This document shows, piece by piece, positions 8,268 through 17,560 of a stretch of 64,000 nt of DNA. This stretch comes from Paenibacillus sp. RC334. GTDB taxonomy: Bacteria > Bacillota > Bacilli > Paenibacillales > Paenibacillaceae. The notes below the pieces were generated by a model. It was not told the DNA's origin. It did no database searches and saw only the letters and a program-made list of their open reading frames with translations. Where the stretch lies: positions 310,001-374,000 of the forward strand of contig NZ_CP125370.1 in assembly GCF_030034735.1 (NCBI RefSeq). The letters run 5' to 3'. Each line of letters opens with the position of its first letter. The stretch's first letter is position 1. The position numbers and the translations under genes were made by a program.

Positions 8268-9092
8268 GTGAACACCATGAAAAAAACATTGGTCTTTTCC
8301 TTGCTGGCGGTCTTGATCGTCACGCAGCTGTACCCACTCTTCTGGCTGCTGACCTATTCGTTGAAGACGAATGAAGAGATTTTGAGCGCAAGCTTCTTTG
8401 CACTCCCTCAAGTGCCCCAGTGGCACAACTATCAGGAAGCTTATGAATCAGGGAGCTACTTGCGCTATTTGGGAAACAGTGTGCTGGTGACCGGAGTTAC
8501 GATGCTATTCGTCATTTTGTTAAGCTCGATGACTGCTTATGCGATTACGCGTTTCCGCTGGCGCTTTGGGGCTGCTGTGCTGACCTTGTTTCTGATCGGA
8601 ATGATGATTCCGATGCAGGCAACGCTGCTGCCGCTGATGGTGATGTTCAAAAACATCAACATTCTCAATACGTATTTCTCGCTAATTTTACCCTACATTG
8701 CTTTTCAGACACCGATTGCGGTTTTCATCCTGTCCGGCTTTATGCGGTCCATTCCCCACGAGATTGAAGAATCCGCTTACATTGATGGGGCGAGCATTTA
8801 TCGTATTTTTCGCAGTGTGATCTTACCCATCTCGATTCCGCCGATGATGACGGTGTGTATTTTGACCTTTATTAATATCTGGAATGAATACATTATGGCT
8901 GCCACCTTTATCTCGTCAGAGAAGCTCAAAACACTCCCTTTCGGCGTCTATACATTCGTCAGTCAGTATTCTGTGAATTACGGCAATATTGGCGCTTTTC
9001 TGGTCATGGGGGCCTTACCGGTCATTATTATTTATTTTGTCCTGTCCGAAAAGATTACCAAGGGCATGGTAGCGGGGGCGGTTAAAGGGTAG
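8268..9092 (+). CDS. Sugar ABC transporter permease (MalG/UgpE-like)
   Basis: 274 residues with six membrane segments and the EAA loop IEESAYIDGASIYRIFRSVILPI. It is the second half of the CUT1 translocation pore. The start is GTG at 8268, placed seven bases after AAGGGGGA; ATG at 8277 is the alternative. It is tightly linked to the permease before it and the kinase after it. Confidence 0.93.
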   Translation: MNTMKKTLVFSLLAVLIVTQLYPLFWLLTYSLKTNEEILSASFFALPQVPQWHNYQEAYESGSYLRYLGNSVLVTGVTMLFVILLSSMTAYAITRFRWRFGAAVLTLFLIGMMIPMQATLLPLMVMFKNINILNTYFSLILPYIAFQTPIAVFILSGFMRSIPHEIEESAYIDGASIYRIFRSVILPISIPPMMTVCILTFINIWNEYIMAATFISSEKLKTLPFGVYTFVSQYSVNYGNIGAFLVMGALPVIIIYFVLSEKITKGMVAGAVKG

Positions 9093-9122
9093 GCGAGCGA
9101 TTCGAAAGGAGCGCACGGAGGT

Positions 9123-10919
9123 ATGATGCGCCGTTTTCAGTCTATTCACCACCGCTTGTTTATTCTATTCCTGTTGAGCATGTCCGGTATTGTGCTGGCG
9201 ATCAGTTTGTTATTTTATAACCGTACTACAGTGCAGTTCCATGATAAGGTCAGTGAGCTGGCTCGTAAAAATGTTTCCCAAACGGCAGGACTGTTCGAAT
9301 TACTGCTCAGCAGCTATAACAGTCTGTCCAAATCGATCAGCAACAATATGGATTTGGTTCGTCTGCTAACGACGGATACCAGTGATTTACCCGCCGTCAA
9401 TTACATCAATGAACGTACAATTACCAATATTCTGGGAGCTATCTATTATTCGCGGGAGGACCTGATAGGCATTCATGTCATCACAGACACAGGCAAGGTA
9501 TACAACTACGGTAATTATATGAATGTTATTGATACCGATTACGAACACACTGAATGGTATAAGGAAATTCGAAAGTCAGCGGGCAAAATCGCATGGCTGG
9601 GCGTTTATCCTCACTCTGTCATTGACCAGGTGGAAACCAGACCGGTGTTTGCGTTCGGGCGCCAGCTCTATGATCTGGATGAGCATAAGCCGATTGGTAT
9701 CGTCCTGTTTGAAGCTGAACCGCGCTCGGTTCTGTCCGCCCTCCACAATTTACGGCTGGGTACCAATAGTCAGGTATATCTGGTAGGCAATGAAAATCGG
9801 ATTGTGTCGGCTACTTCCTCTGAACCGCCACCGGATCTGCAAAGTCTGGAGCAGCAGGTACCTGAGGATGATGTCATTGTAAATCGGAGTAATGAGAAGG
9901 TTGTAATCGCTTCCAAGTTGCCGTTTGCCGATTGGTCGGTCATTAGTGTGACACCCAGCGGGGATTTGAACGTGGAGCTGGTGCAAAATCAAAGGTATTT
10001 GCTCATCGTGGTGCCTGTACTCATTATTTTATCCGCGCTGATTGCGTCCATCGTCTCCAGACGTATTTCGCTTCCGCTGAAGCGGGTCATTCGGGAAATG
10101 AAACGGGTAGAGACGGGGAATTTCCGCCATACGTTGGAGATTGAATCGTATGAGGAAATCAACCAATTGGCGACATCCTTCAACCATATGGTAAGACGGA
10201 TTGCCGAGCTGATCGAGCTGGTTCGCATATCATCGGTCAGTGAAAAAAATGCCGAGCTGCACGCGCTCCAGACACAGGTCAATCCGCATTTTCTGTATAA
10301 TACGCTGGATATGATCTATTGGATGCTGGATGAAAAGGGGCAGGATCAGCTCGGGGAAGTGGTGCTTTCCTTATCCCATATGTTCCGCTACAGCAGTCAT
10401 TGGGAGGAAGGGACCGATGTCAGCCTGCGCGAAGAAGTGGAGCAGATCGGGCATTACCTCACGATTATTCAAGCACGGCTGGAAGGCAGGGTATCCGTAG
10501 ACATCAGTATTGATGAGCGCTGGATGGATATCCGCTTGCCGAAAATGACCTTACAGCCGTTGATTGAAAATGCGGTCAAGCACGGACTGGAGCCTCTTCA
10601 TGCAAATACAGGCGGCAAGCTGCTCGTCAGGGCAGAGGAATATGACGGTGTTTTAAGCCTGCATATTATGGATAACGGCGCAGGGATGGAGTACGAACGA
10701 TGGGAGGTGGTTCAGGTTGCTTTGGCAGAACCCGGCAAGCAGACGGGCAGCGGGCAGGCGGGAGGCATCGGCCTGCAAAATCTAAATTTACGGCTACGGC
10801 ACATGTTCGGAGAAGAGTACGGCCTACGGATCTCCAGCGTACCTGGGGCCGGAACGACAGCCACTGTAAGTGTGCCTCTGCCACAGAAGGAGGAGAAACA
10901 TGAATATTCTGATAGCTGA
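9123..10919 (+). CDS. YesM-type sensor histidine kinase
   Basis: 598 residues. It has a membrane segment near 12-32, a large extracellular Cache-like sensor region, a second membrane segment near 285-310 and a HAMP linker (RRISLPLKRVIREM, VETGNFRHTLEI). A His_kinase domain follows with the phospho-acceptor His in QTQVNPHFLYNTLDMIYWM, then a HATPase domain (PLIENAVKHGL, DNGAGM, GGIGLQNLNLRL). This is the family that pairs with AraC-type response regulators to switch sugar uptake operons in Bacillales. Its 3' end overlaps the regulator gene by 20 bases. A GGAGG site precedes the ATG. Confidence 0.93.
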   Translation: MMRRFQSIHHRLFILFLLSMSGIVLAISLLFYNRTTVQFHDKVSELARKNVSQTAGLFELLLSSYNSLSKSISNNMDLVRLLTTDTSDLPAVNYINERTITNILGAIYYSREDLIGIHVITDTGKVYNYGNYMNVIDTDYEHTEWYKEIRKSAGKIAWLGVYPHSVIDQVETRPVFAFGRQLYDLDEHKPIGIVLFEAEPRSVLSALHNLRLGTNSQVYLVGNENRIVSATSSEPPPDLQSLEQQVPEDDVIVNRSNEKVVIASKLPFADWSVISVTPSGDLNVELVQNQRYLLIVVPVLIILSALIASIVSRRISLPLKRVIREMKRVETGNFRHTLEIESYEEINQLATSFNHMVRRIAELIELVRISSVSEKNAELHALQTQVNPHFLYNTLDMIYWMLDEKGQDQLGEVVLSLSHMFRYSSHWEEGTDVSLREEVEQIGHYLTIIQARLEGRVSVDISIDERWMDIRLPKMTLQPLIENAVKHGLEPLHANTGGKLLVRAEEYDGVLSLHIMDNGAGMEYERWEVVQVALAEPGKQTGSGQAGGIGLQNLNLRLRHMFGEEYGLRISSVPGAGTTATVSVPLPQKEEKHEYSDS

Positions 10920-12084
10920 CGATGAAAGTATGATTCGGCAGGGGATTCGGCGCACCATTGGCCAGGCTCTGCCAGCCTGCGGCATTCATCTCGCTGCTTC
11001 CACCGAGGAAGCAGCAGGCATTCTGGCGGAGCATCCCGTGGATATTGTATTGACCGATATCCTGATGCCCGGTATGGATGGTCTGGAATTCATGCGCATT
11101 TCCAAGCGAAAGCATCCTCATCTGCAGTGGGTTGTTATTTCGGCCCATTCCGACTTCCAATATGCACAAAGAGCAGTAAAGCTGGGTGCCAAAGACTACC
11201 TGTTAAAGCCGATCGGCAAAAAAAAGCTGCTGGAATGCATTGAAATGCTGGCAGCCGAAGCACTTGTCGCTTCACAGCAGGCGAACGAGGGCAAGCTTCT
11301 CAAGTCCAATATGGTCTATTTGCGTGAAGCTGTTTTTCAACGCTATGCACTCGGACTGGATACTGGGAAGCTCGATATACAGCCGTTTGTGGAAAACTAT
11401 CCGGAGTTTCATCTCTTCATGGTTCGTATGGAACCTGATCACAAGCAGACACACCTGGAGCATTTTATGATTGAAAATGTACTATCCGAGCTGGTTGAGG
11501 CAGGCGGCAGTGGCTTTGTCGTCAGTCTCGACCGCCATAGCCTGCTGGGTATTGCACGGCTGCGGGATGAGGCAGAGGCGGCACGGCTGGAAACGTTGCT
11601 CGAATCCCACTTGAAGCGTTATGTGAAGGTACCGTTACAAATTACGCGTTCGGGGGTTCACCACAATTTTGCGTCCATTCCCGAAGAAGTGGCACGGCTA
11701 AGACGAACGCCCGAGGAGATTGCAGCGGCGGCGGTGGACGCCGGAGAATGTTTGCGAAAAGGCATGCATACGGTGGATGTGGCGTTGCAATATATTCGGA
11801 CACATTTTACAGAGGAATTGTCGCTGGAGAAGGTGGCTTCGGTCGTCTTTTTGAATCCGGTGTATTTCAGCCAGTTGTTCAAGCAAAAAACCGGACAAGG
11901 CTACAAGGATTACGTTATTTGCTTGCGGATGGAGGAAGCGAAGCGGCTGCTCGGTGATCCTCATCTTCGGCTGGCTGATATTTCCGAGCGGATTGGCTAT
12001 CAGGACATGCGGCATTTTACACAGGTGTTCCGGCGCAAATGTGGAATGACTCCGACCGAGTATCGGCATCAGGGAGTCAAATAA
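10900..12084 (+). CDS. YesN-type response regulator with AraC DNA-binding domain
   Basis: 394 residues. The receiver domain occupies about 1-120 (IADDESM, phospho-acceptor in VLTDILMPGMDG, K in LLKPI). A poorly conserved middle follows, and a C-terminal AraC double helix-turn-helix covers about 290-394 (LSLEKVASVVFLNPVYFSQLFK, ADISERIGYQDMRHFTQVFRR). The start at 10900 has AAGGAGGAG upstream and overlaps the kinase stop. It probably activates the sugar transporter operon it belongs to. Confidence 0.93.
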   Translation: MNILIADDESMIRQGIRRTIGQALPACGIHLAASTEEAAGILAEHPVDIVLTDILMPGMDGLEFMRISKRKHPHLQWVVISAHSDFQYAQRAVKLGAKDYLLKPIGKKKLLECIEMLAAEALVASQQANEGKLLKSNMVYLREAVFQRYALGLDTGKLDIQPFVENYPEFHLFMVRMEPDHKQTHLEHFMIENVLSELVEAGGSGFVVSLDRHSLLGIARLRDEAEAARLETLLESHLKRYVKVPLQITRSGVHHNFASIPEEVARLRRTPEEIAAAAVDAGECLRKGMHTVDVALQYIRTHFTEELSLEKVASVVFLNPVYFSQLFKQKTGQGYKDYVICLRMEEAKRLLGDPHLRLADISERIGYQDMRHFTQVFRRKCGMTPTEYRHQGVK

Positions 12085-12137
12085 GGCGGTATCAACGAAG
12101 GAATGATGGAAGTTCCTCCAGCATAAGGCTGTTTCAT

Positions 12138-12162
12138 GAGTAGAGCTGTAGAGCATCTACTC
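12138..12162. terminator. Hairpin between converging genes
   Basis: GAGTAGA pairs with TCTACTC across an 11-base loop, with TCTTTTT a few bases later on the plus strand. It overlaps the stop of the minus-strand LysR gene, so its role is uncertain. Confidence 0.35.
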
Positions 12163-13062
12163 GGGAGCAGTCTTTTTCGTGTCTCCAGCCTGTAGCTGTT
12201 CAACCAATTTGCGAGCTGCATTGGATAAATAACGATCCTTGCGCCATACGACGGCAGGCCGTGTGAAGGGGAACGGCTCTTTAATGGAGAGTGTGCGAAA
12301 TCTGTCCCCGTATTCTTGTCCCAAGCGAGTGTCTGGAATGATGGTAATCCCCATGCCTGTGGATACGAGCGCGAGAATGGTCGATATTTCAGGACAGTCC
12401 AGTACGACGCGCGGAATAAGATGGTGTTCCTGAAATTTGCGGATGACGGTTTCGTATAGCCCGTGTCCTTCTGTTCGGCGTGCCAACAAAAGGTCATAGC
12501 TGGCTGCTTCCTGTAACGTCATTTGTCCACTCGGATGACGATCTGCCCATTCACACGGAAGTACCGCAACAAAAGAGACGCCCTCCAGTTCAATCGTATG
12601 GTAAGAGCTGTCGTCTACCGGAAGCAGCAGCAGAGCCAGATCGACTTTATTTTGATGCAGCAGTTCCTCCAGATGATGTGTGTCTCCGTGTCCTATTTTA
12701 ACGTATACCTCTGGATATTCCTGGTGAAAGCGGCTGAGTTGTTCGGTAATCAGAGACATACAGACCGATGAAGTGCCTATGGACAGGGTGCCGGTTACGT
12801 TGCTTTCGAACTCTCCAATTTCTCTACAGGTATCCTCCATTTCAGCCAATAATCGCTTGGCGCGGGTGTATAGTGCGTATCCGGCCTCGGTGACCTCCCA
12901 CTTCTTTCCTTCACGGTAAATCAGCTTTACGCCAAGCTCATCCTCCATATTTTTTAGCTGTTGGCTCAGTGGTGGCTGGGCCATGTTAAGCATTCGGGCG
13001 GCCTTCGTGATTTGTCCTTCCTCCACGATGACGCAAAAGTAATGCAGCTGCTTCATATCCAT
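12157..13062 (-). CDS. LysR-family regulator of the bsd operon (BsdA-like)
   Basis: 301 residues. An N-terminal winged helix-turn-helix (GQITKAARMLNMAQPPLSQQLKNME) is followed by a LysR substrate-binding domain. The start at 13062 has GAGGTGG nine bases upstream; the ATG at 13080 is less well placed. It is divergent from bsdBCD across 163 bases, as bsdA is from bsdBCD in B. subtilis, where it activates the decarboxylase operon in response to phenolic acids. The effector here is inferred from that arrangement. Confidence 0.88.
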   Translation of the reverse strand: MDMKQLHYFCVIVEEGQITKAARMLNMAQPPLSQQLKNMEDELGVKLIYREGKKWEVTEAGYALYTRAKRLLAEMEDTCREIGEFESNVTGTLSIGTSSVCMSLITEQLSRFHQEYPEVYVKIGHGDTHHLEELLHQNKVDLALLLLPVDDSSYHTIELEGVSFVAVLPCEWADRHPSGQMTLQEAASYDLLLARRTEGHGLYETVIRKFQEHHLIPRVVLDCPEISTILALVSTGMGITIIPDTRLGQEYGDRFRTLSIKEPFPFTRPAVVWRKDRYLSNAARKLVEQLQAGDTKKTAPE

Positions 13063-13172
13063 TAGGGGATTCCACCTCATTTCTGAACAACCACTTCGAT
13101 TTGAATACTTTTAAAGTATGCATTACATATATTATATATATTTTTCGTGTGCAAGGAACAGGCGTATAATTT

Positions 13173-13201
13173 TTGACAGTGATGCATTGGTGAACATAAA
13201 A
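13173..13201 (+). promoter_or_regulatory. Candidate promoter of bsdBCD
   Basis: TTGACA at 13173-13178 is followed after 16-17 bases by a poor -10 (CATAAA/ATAAAA). A perfect -35 with a weak -10 fits an activator-dependent LysR target. Confidence 0.4.
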
Positions 13202-13225
13202 CGATGGGGTGGAAGGAGGGAACAT

Positions 13226-13816
13226 ATGAAAAAAATCATTGTAGGAATATCGGGAGCGACAGGGTCTATCTTCGGTATCCGTATATTGCAGCAATTACGG
13301 GAGGCCGGAGCCCAGAGCCATCTGGTGCTATCCCCGTGGGCTATTGCGAACATTCCCTATGAGACAGGCTATACGGTGAAGGAAGTGGAGGCCATGGCGG
13401 ATGCAGTTTATTCGTATAAGGATCAGGCTGCGCGTATTTCCAGCGGCTCCTTCCGGGTAGACGGCATGATCGTCGCTCCTTGCAGCATGAAGACGCTCGC
13501 CTCCATTCGTATCGGTATGGCGGACAACCTGCTCACCCGATCGGCGGATGTGATGCTGAAGGAGCGAAAGAAGCTGCTGCTCATGACCAGGGAAACACCA
13601 TTAAGCAGTATTCATCTGGAAAATATGCTGGAGCTGTCACGCATGGGCGTGATGATCCTGCCGCCGATGCCTGCTTTTTATAATCATCCTGCAAGTATTG
13701 AGGAATTGGTGGATCATATTGTTTTTCGCGTATTGGACCAGTTTGGTATCGTCACAACCGCAGCCAAACGCTGGGATGGAATGAAGCAGACTGACTCCAG
13801 ACTGCACCAGAATTGA
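13226..13816 (+). CDS. bsdB: UbiX-like flavin prenyltransferase, phenolic acid decarboxylase subunit B
   Basis: 196 residues with the UbiX/Pad1 flavoprotein signature: IVGISGATGSIFGIRIL at the N-terminus, then DGMIVAPCSMKTLASIRIG and LLMTRETPLSSIHLENML. UbiX enzymes join dimethylallyl phosphate to FMN to give prenyl-FMN, the cofactor of UbiD-type decarboxylases such as the next gene product. The start at 13226 has AAGGAGG upstream. It is followed 28 bases later by bsdC. Confidence 0.93.
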   Translation: MKKIIVGISGATGSIFGIRILQQLREAGAQSHLVLSPWAIANIPYETGYTVKEVEAMADAVYSYKDQAARISSGSFRVDGMIVAPCSMKTLASIRIGMADNLLTRSADVMLKERKKLLLMTRETPLSSIHLENMLELSRMGVMILPPMPAFYNHPASIEELVDHIVFRVLDQFGIVTTAAKRWDGMKQTDSRLHQN

Positions 13817-13844
13817 GAAATCGGAAGACGAAGGAGAATGAAAG

Positions 13845-15263
13845 ATGGCTTATAAAGACTTTCGCGATTTTCTGCATACCTTGGAAAAGGAGGGGCAACT
13901 GCTCACGATCAGCGATGAGGTAAAGCCGGAGCCAGACCTCGCAGCAGCTAACAGAGCGTTAAACAATTTAGGTGATAAGACGCCTGCTCTCTTTTTCAAC
14001 AATATCTATGGATATAATGCTGCTCGTATTGCAATGAATGTGATGGGCTCCTGGCCCAATCATGCCCTCATGATGGGAATGCCCAAAAATACACCGCTCA
14101 AGGAGCAGTTTTTTGAGTTTGCCAGACGCTATGAACAATTTCCAATGCCCGTGAAGCGGGAAGAAACCGCTCCTTTTCATGAAGTGGAGATTACAGAGGA
14201 TATTAATTTGTTTGATATTTTGCCATTGTTTCGTTTGAACCAGGGAGACGGAGGGTTTTATCTGGATAAAGCGATTTTGGTGTCACGTGATCTGGATGAC
14301 CCCGACACCTATGGCAAGCAAAATGTAGGCTTGTACCGGATGCAGGTGAAAGGCAAAAACCGTTTGGGTATCCAGCCTGTACCGCAGCATGATATTGCAA
14401 TCCATATTCGTCAGGCAGAGGAGCGCGGCGAAAATCTGAAGGTAGCTATTGCCCTCGGATGTGAGCCTGTGATTACCACAGCTGCTTCTACGCCGCTGCT
14501 GTACGATCAATCGGAATATGAGATGGCGGGCGCCATTCAGGGTGAGCCTTACCGTGTGGTCAAAGCGAAGGATGCGGATCTCGATCTGCCTTGGGGAGCT
14601 GAGGTTATTCTGGAAGGTGAAGTGTTGGCGGGTGAACGTGAGTATGAAGGTCCATTCGGTGAATTTACAGGTCACTATTCCGGCGGCCGCGCGATGCCAG
14701 TCATTCAGATTAATCGTGTATATCACCGTAAGCAGCCTATATTTGAGCATTTGTACATCGGGATGCCTTGGACGGAAACGGATTATATGATCGGTGTGAA
14801 TACAAGTGTACCGTTGTTTCAACAGCTCAAGGATGCATTTCCTAATGAAATCATAGCCGTTAATGCCATGTATACGCATGGGCTGGTCGCTATTATTTCC
14901 ACGAAAACCCGTTATGGCGGCTTTGCGAAGGCTGTGGGGATGCGTGCGCTAACGACTCCGCATGGATTGGGGTATTGCAAGCTGGTGATTGTGGTGGATG
15001 AGGATGTCGATCCGTTCAATCTGCCGCAGGTCATGTGGGCGTTATCCACCAAGCTGCATCCGAAGCATGATGCTGTCATTGTGCCGGGCTTGTCTATTTT
15101 ACCTCTTGACCCCGGCTCTGATCCGGCAGGTATGACGCACAAAATGATATTGGATGCGACGACACCCATAGCACCGGATATTAGAGGCCATTATTCCCAG
15201 CCGCTCGATTCCCCGCTTGGTGTAGCAGAATGGGAGAAAAAGTTGAGTCACATGCTTCGTTAA
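13845..15263 (+). CDS. bsdC: UbiD-family non-oxidative hydroxyarylic acid decarboxylase, subunit C
   Basis: 472 residues, a typical UbiD length. Motifs include NVGLYRMQVKGKNRLGIQ, GPFGEFTGHYSGGRAMPVI, IFEHLYIGMPWTETDYMIG and a C-terminal DATTPIAPDIRGHYSQP. The enzyme decarboxylates 4-hydroxybenzoate/vanillate-type phenolic acids with prenyl-FMN supplied by BsdB. The acidic E and R residues used in catalysis by UbiD enzymes lie in the GPFGEFTGHY region. Substrate choice cannot be read from sequence alone, but the BCD gene order is that of the Bacillus phenolic acid decarboxylase. Confidence 0.94.
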   Translation: MAYKDFRDFLHTLEKEGQLLTISDEVKPEPDLAAANRALNNLGDKTPALFFNNIYGYNAARIAMNVMGSWPNHALMMGMPKNTPLKEQFFEFARRYEQFPMPVKREETAPFHEVEITEDINLFDILPLFRLNQGDGGFYLDKAILVSRDLDDPDTYGKQNVGLYRMQVKGKNRLGIQPVPQHDIAIHIRQAEERGENLKVAIALGCEPVITTAASTPLLYDQSEYEMAGAIQGEPYRVVKAKDADLDLPWGAEVILEGEVLAGEREYEGPFGEFTGHYSGGRAMPVIQINRVYHRKQPIFEHLYIGMPWTETDYMIGVNTSVPLFQQLKDAFPNEIIAVNAMYTHGLVAIISTKTRYGGFAKAVGMRALTTPHGLGYCKLVIVVDEDVDPFNLPQVMWALSTKLHPKHDAVIVPGLSILPLDPGSDPAGMTHKMILDATTPIAPDIRGHYSQPLDSPLGVAEWEKKLSHMLR

Positions 15264-15304
15264 ATATGTTTGAAAATAAAGAAAGATTAAAGGAGTGCTG
15301 ACAG

Positions 15305-15541
15305 ATGCATATTTGTCCCCGTTGTGAATCTAATCGTTCGGAGGTCGTTACCCGTTCGCCAGTTAAAGGCGCCTGGGAGGTCTTGCTGTGTCCTGTATGC
15401 ATGTTCACATGGCGCACCTCGGAACCAGATAGCATTACTGATCCGGCAAAGTATAAATCGGCGTTCAAGGTGAACCCCCAAGATATTCCGAATGCTACCC
15501 ATGTCCCTCCTATTCCAGAGCGGGTACAGCGTCGTTCGTAA
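15305..15541 (+). CDS. bsdD: Phenolic acid decarboxylase small subunit D
   Basis: 78 residues. Two CxxC pairs (CPRC near residue 4 and CPVC near 37) suggest a bound metal. The body WEVLLCPVCMFTWRTSEP and the tail NATHVPPIPERV are characteristic of BsdD/VdcD, the small third subunit found only with BsdC-type decarboxylases. Its presence marks the operon as a catabolic phenolic acid decarboxylase and not ubiquinone or menaquinone synthesis. AAAGGAG precedes the ATG. Confidence 0.92.
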   Translation: MHICPRCESNRSEVVTRSPVKGAWEVLLCPVCMFTWRTSEPDSITDPAKYKSAFKVNPQDIPNATHVPPIPERVQRRS

Positions 15542-15600
15542 CCAGATGTAAATTGTGGTACTTTGAAGATATAGGCCAAATGTAAAGGGGAGTATACTTC

Positions 15601-16062
15601 ATGCAGACACCAAGGATCGGCAAGGAGCTGTTCACGCTGTTGGACGGCAAGGCATTGGAGAACAAGCAGCATGAAGCGATGATGCTGCTGACGGTCACTG
15701 AGGATCAGTGGCCGCATATTGCAATGATTAGCGTAGGCGAGGTTGTAGCGCTGGATGAGGGAAATCTGCGTCTGGCACTATGGCCGGGCACGACTACGAC
15801 GGGCAACATGATTCGTACCGGGAAGGCGACACTCGCGGTGTTCATCGGCGGGAAGGCGCATTATGTCCGATTGTCGCTGGAGCATTTGCCGATGTTGCCC
15901 GGAGCCAAGCATGTACGCGAACGGTTTGCGGCACAGGTATTCGCAGCCCGAGAAGATTCGGCCCAATATGCGGATATTGTGACAGGTGTTACGGTCCGAC
16001 TCAAGGAGCCGGAAGCAGTGTTAAATCGCTGGAAAAAAACAGTGGCAGAACTGTTAATGTAA
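15601..16062 (+). CDS. Pyridoxamine 5'-phosphate oxidase-like FMN-binding protein
   Basis: 153 residues with a split-barrel flavin-binding fold (EAMMLLTVTEDQWPHIAMISVG, then LRLALWPGTTTTGNMIRTGKATLAVF). It lies 59 bases after bsdD on the same strand with its own AAAGGGGAG site, and no terminator was seen between them. It is not a standard member of the bsd set. Its link with prenyl-FMN chemistry or with aromatic acid reduction is only an inference from position. Confidence 0.75.
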   Translation: MQTPRIGKELFTLLDGKALENKQHEAMMLLTVTEDQWPHIAMISVGEVVALDEGNLRLALWPGTTTTGNMIRTGKATLAVFIGGKAHYVRLSLEHLPMLPGAKHVRERFAAQVFAAREDSAQYADIVTGVTVRLKEPEAVLNRWKKTVAELLM

Positions 16063-16126
16063 AGCCATTTGGTTATGAAAATAATCTTTGTAATTACTAA
16101 TTTTACCGTTAAAATAAATGCGAGGG

Positions 16127-16141
16127 GATAAGCGCTTACAA
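16127..16141. promoter_or_regulatory. cre-like sequence
   Basis: On the minus strand TTGTAAGCGCTTATC agrees with the CcpA consensus WTGNAANCGNWNNCW at 13 of 15 positions, missing at the last two. It lies about 90 bases before the serine hydrolase gene. Confidence 0.35.
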
Positions 16142-16227
16142 GAAATTCAGGTTGGGCTTGTTGTTACAGGAAATTAGAGCACGAGGGAAAGCTTGTTTCT
16201 TTTGAAAGCAAAACAGGAGGAATGAAT

Positions 16228-17388
16228 ATGTCTCGTTTTGAAAAGGTAGATCAGTTATTACAACAATTCATAGCGAATGGGCCAGCAGGTTGTGGTTGTG
16301 CCATTGCGCAAAATGGCCAAGTGTTGTATGAAGGGTATCACGGATATGCTGATCTGGAAGCTCGAAAACCAATCACTGAAGATACCGTGTATCGCTTGTT
16401 TTCCATGACAAAGGTTATTGTATGTGCGGCTGCACTTATGCTGTATGAACGCGGACAATTTTTGTTGAATGAGCCTTTGTATGAATATTTACCCGAATAT
16501 CGTAATTCGTATGTATTCAAAACCGCTCCTAACGGACATACCTATATGGATAAAGCGGAGACTCCCATTTTAATTAAGCATATATTCAATATGAGTGCGG
16601 GTCTTCCTTACGCTTCCGAGTATTCAGATACAGGAAAAGCTATGCAAAAGGTCATTACAGCGTTAAAGGACAAGCAGGGGAAATATGATCTGCGCGCAGA
16701 GATTAAAGCGCTTTCTGAAGTTCCGCTTGCCTTTGAACCGGGAACACGATGGTTATACGGATATGGACATGATCTTGTTGCAGGTCTTATTGAAGTCATT
16801 TCAGGAAAATTATTAGGACAATTCCTAAAGGATGAAATTTTTGATCCGCTTGGAATGAAGAATACAGGTTACCGTTATCGTGGAGATATTGAATCGCGTA
16901 TGGCCTCTTTTTATCAACGGACAGACACCGGAGAGCTTGAAAAAATTGAGGGTTTCTTGGATGAGCATCATCAGCCGGACGCTGTATATGAAAGTGGAGG
17001 GGCAGGTTTATATTCGACAGTTAAAGAGTACCTCACATTTTCACAAATGCTGTCGAATGGCGGTACGATAGACGGTGTGAGGCTTTTAGGGAGAAAAACA
17101 ATTGATTTAATGCGCACCAATCATCTGAGTACAGCCCAATTATCCGATTTTACGAATTCATATCATACAGGTTATGGTTACGGATTGGGCGTGCGCACGT
17201 TAATTGATAAAGCGGCTGGACATGCAAACAGCTCTATTGGAGAATTTGGCTGGTCGGGAGCAGCAGGTACTTGGGTTTCTATAGATCCAAGCGAGCAGTT
17301 CTCGGTCGTTTATATGCATCAGCTGGCCCCAAATATGGAAGAATACCACCATTTGAGGCTTCGTGCAGCAGCTTACAGCTGTTTGTAA
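16228..17388 (+). CDS. Beta-lactamase-family serine hydrolase (class C/EstB-like)
   Basis: 386 residues. The catalytic S-x-x-K motif is SMTK in YRLFSMTKVIVCAAALMLYE. The second-motif Tyr lies in WLYGYGHDLVAGLIEVISGK, where the usual Y-x-N is changed. A C-terminal GGA-like motif (EFGWSGAAGTWVSIDP) completes the fold. No signal peptide is seen, so the protein is probably cytoplasmic and more likely an esterase or peptidase than a drug-resistance beta-lactamase. The ATG at 16228 is seven bases after AGGAGG; the ATG at 16222 is too close. Confidence 0.85.
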   Translation: MSRFEKVDQLLQQFIANGPAGCGCAIAQNGQVLYEGYHGYADLEARKPITEDTVYRLFSMTKVIVCAAALMLYERGQFLLNEPLYEYLPEYRNSYVFKTAPNGHTYMDKAETPILIKHIFNMSAGLPYASEYSDTGKAMQKVITALKDKQGKYDLRAEIKALSEVPLAFEPGTRWLYGYGHDLVAGLIEVISGKLLGQFLKDEIFDPLGMKNTGYRYRGDIESRMASFYQRTDTGELEKIEGFLDEHHQPDAVYESGGAGLYSTVKEYLTFSQMLSNGGTIDGVRLLGRKTIDLMRTNHLSTAQLSDFTNSYHTGYGYGLGVRTLIDKAAGHANSSIGEFGWSGAAGTWVSIDPSEQFSVVYMHQLAPNMEEYHHLRLRAAAYSCL

Positions 17389-17505
17389 AAGTGAGGTTAT
17401 ATGTAACGGCTTAATCTTTGTCAGTACCGATTCTAGTTAATAAGGACCAAATTTTCTTTAAAGCCTAAACTATTCTTTTCCACATGTCGACATAAAACGT
17501 AGGTA

Positions 17506-17527
17506 TAAGGATTTTGCGAAATCCTTA
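17506..17527 (+). promoter_or_regulatory. Leader hairpin before the Ig-repeat protein gene
   Basis: TAAGGATTT pairs perfectly with AAATCCTTA around a TGCG loop, about 33 bases before the TTG start. The TTTT after it is broken, so a terminator is doubtful; mRNA stability or a start-site element is possible. Confidence 0.4.
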
Positions 17528-17560
17528 ATTTTAAGTTTCGAAATGGGAGGGAATTAGATT

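Noticed and set aside
15781..16100. Overlapping plus-strand frame inside the PPOX-like gene
   Set aside because: It is a frame shadow; the 15601-16062 frame has the ribosome binding site and a coherent protein fold.
16228..17388. Drug-resistance beta-lactamase
   Set aside because: SMTK is present, but there is no signal peptide and the second motif is altered, which fits esterase-like relatives better.
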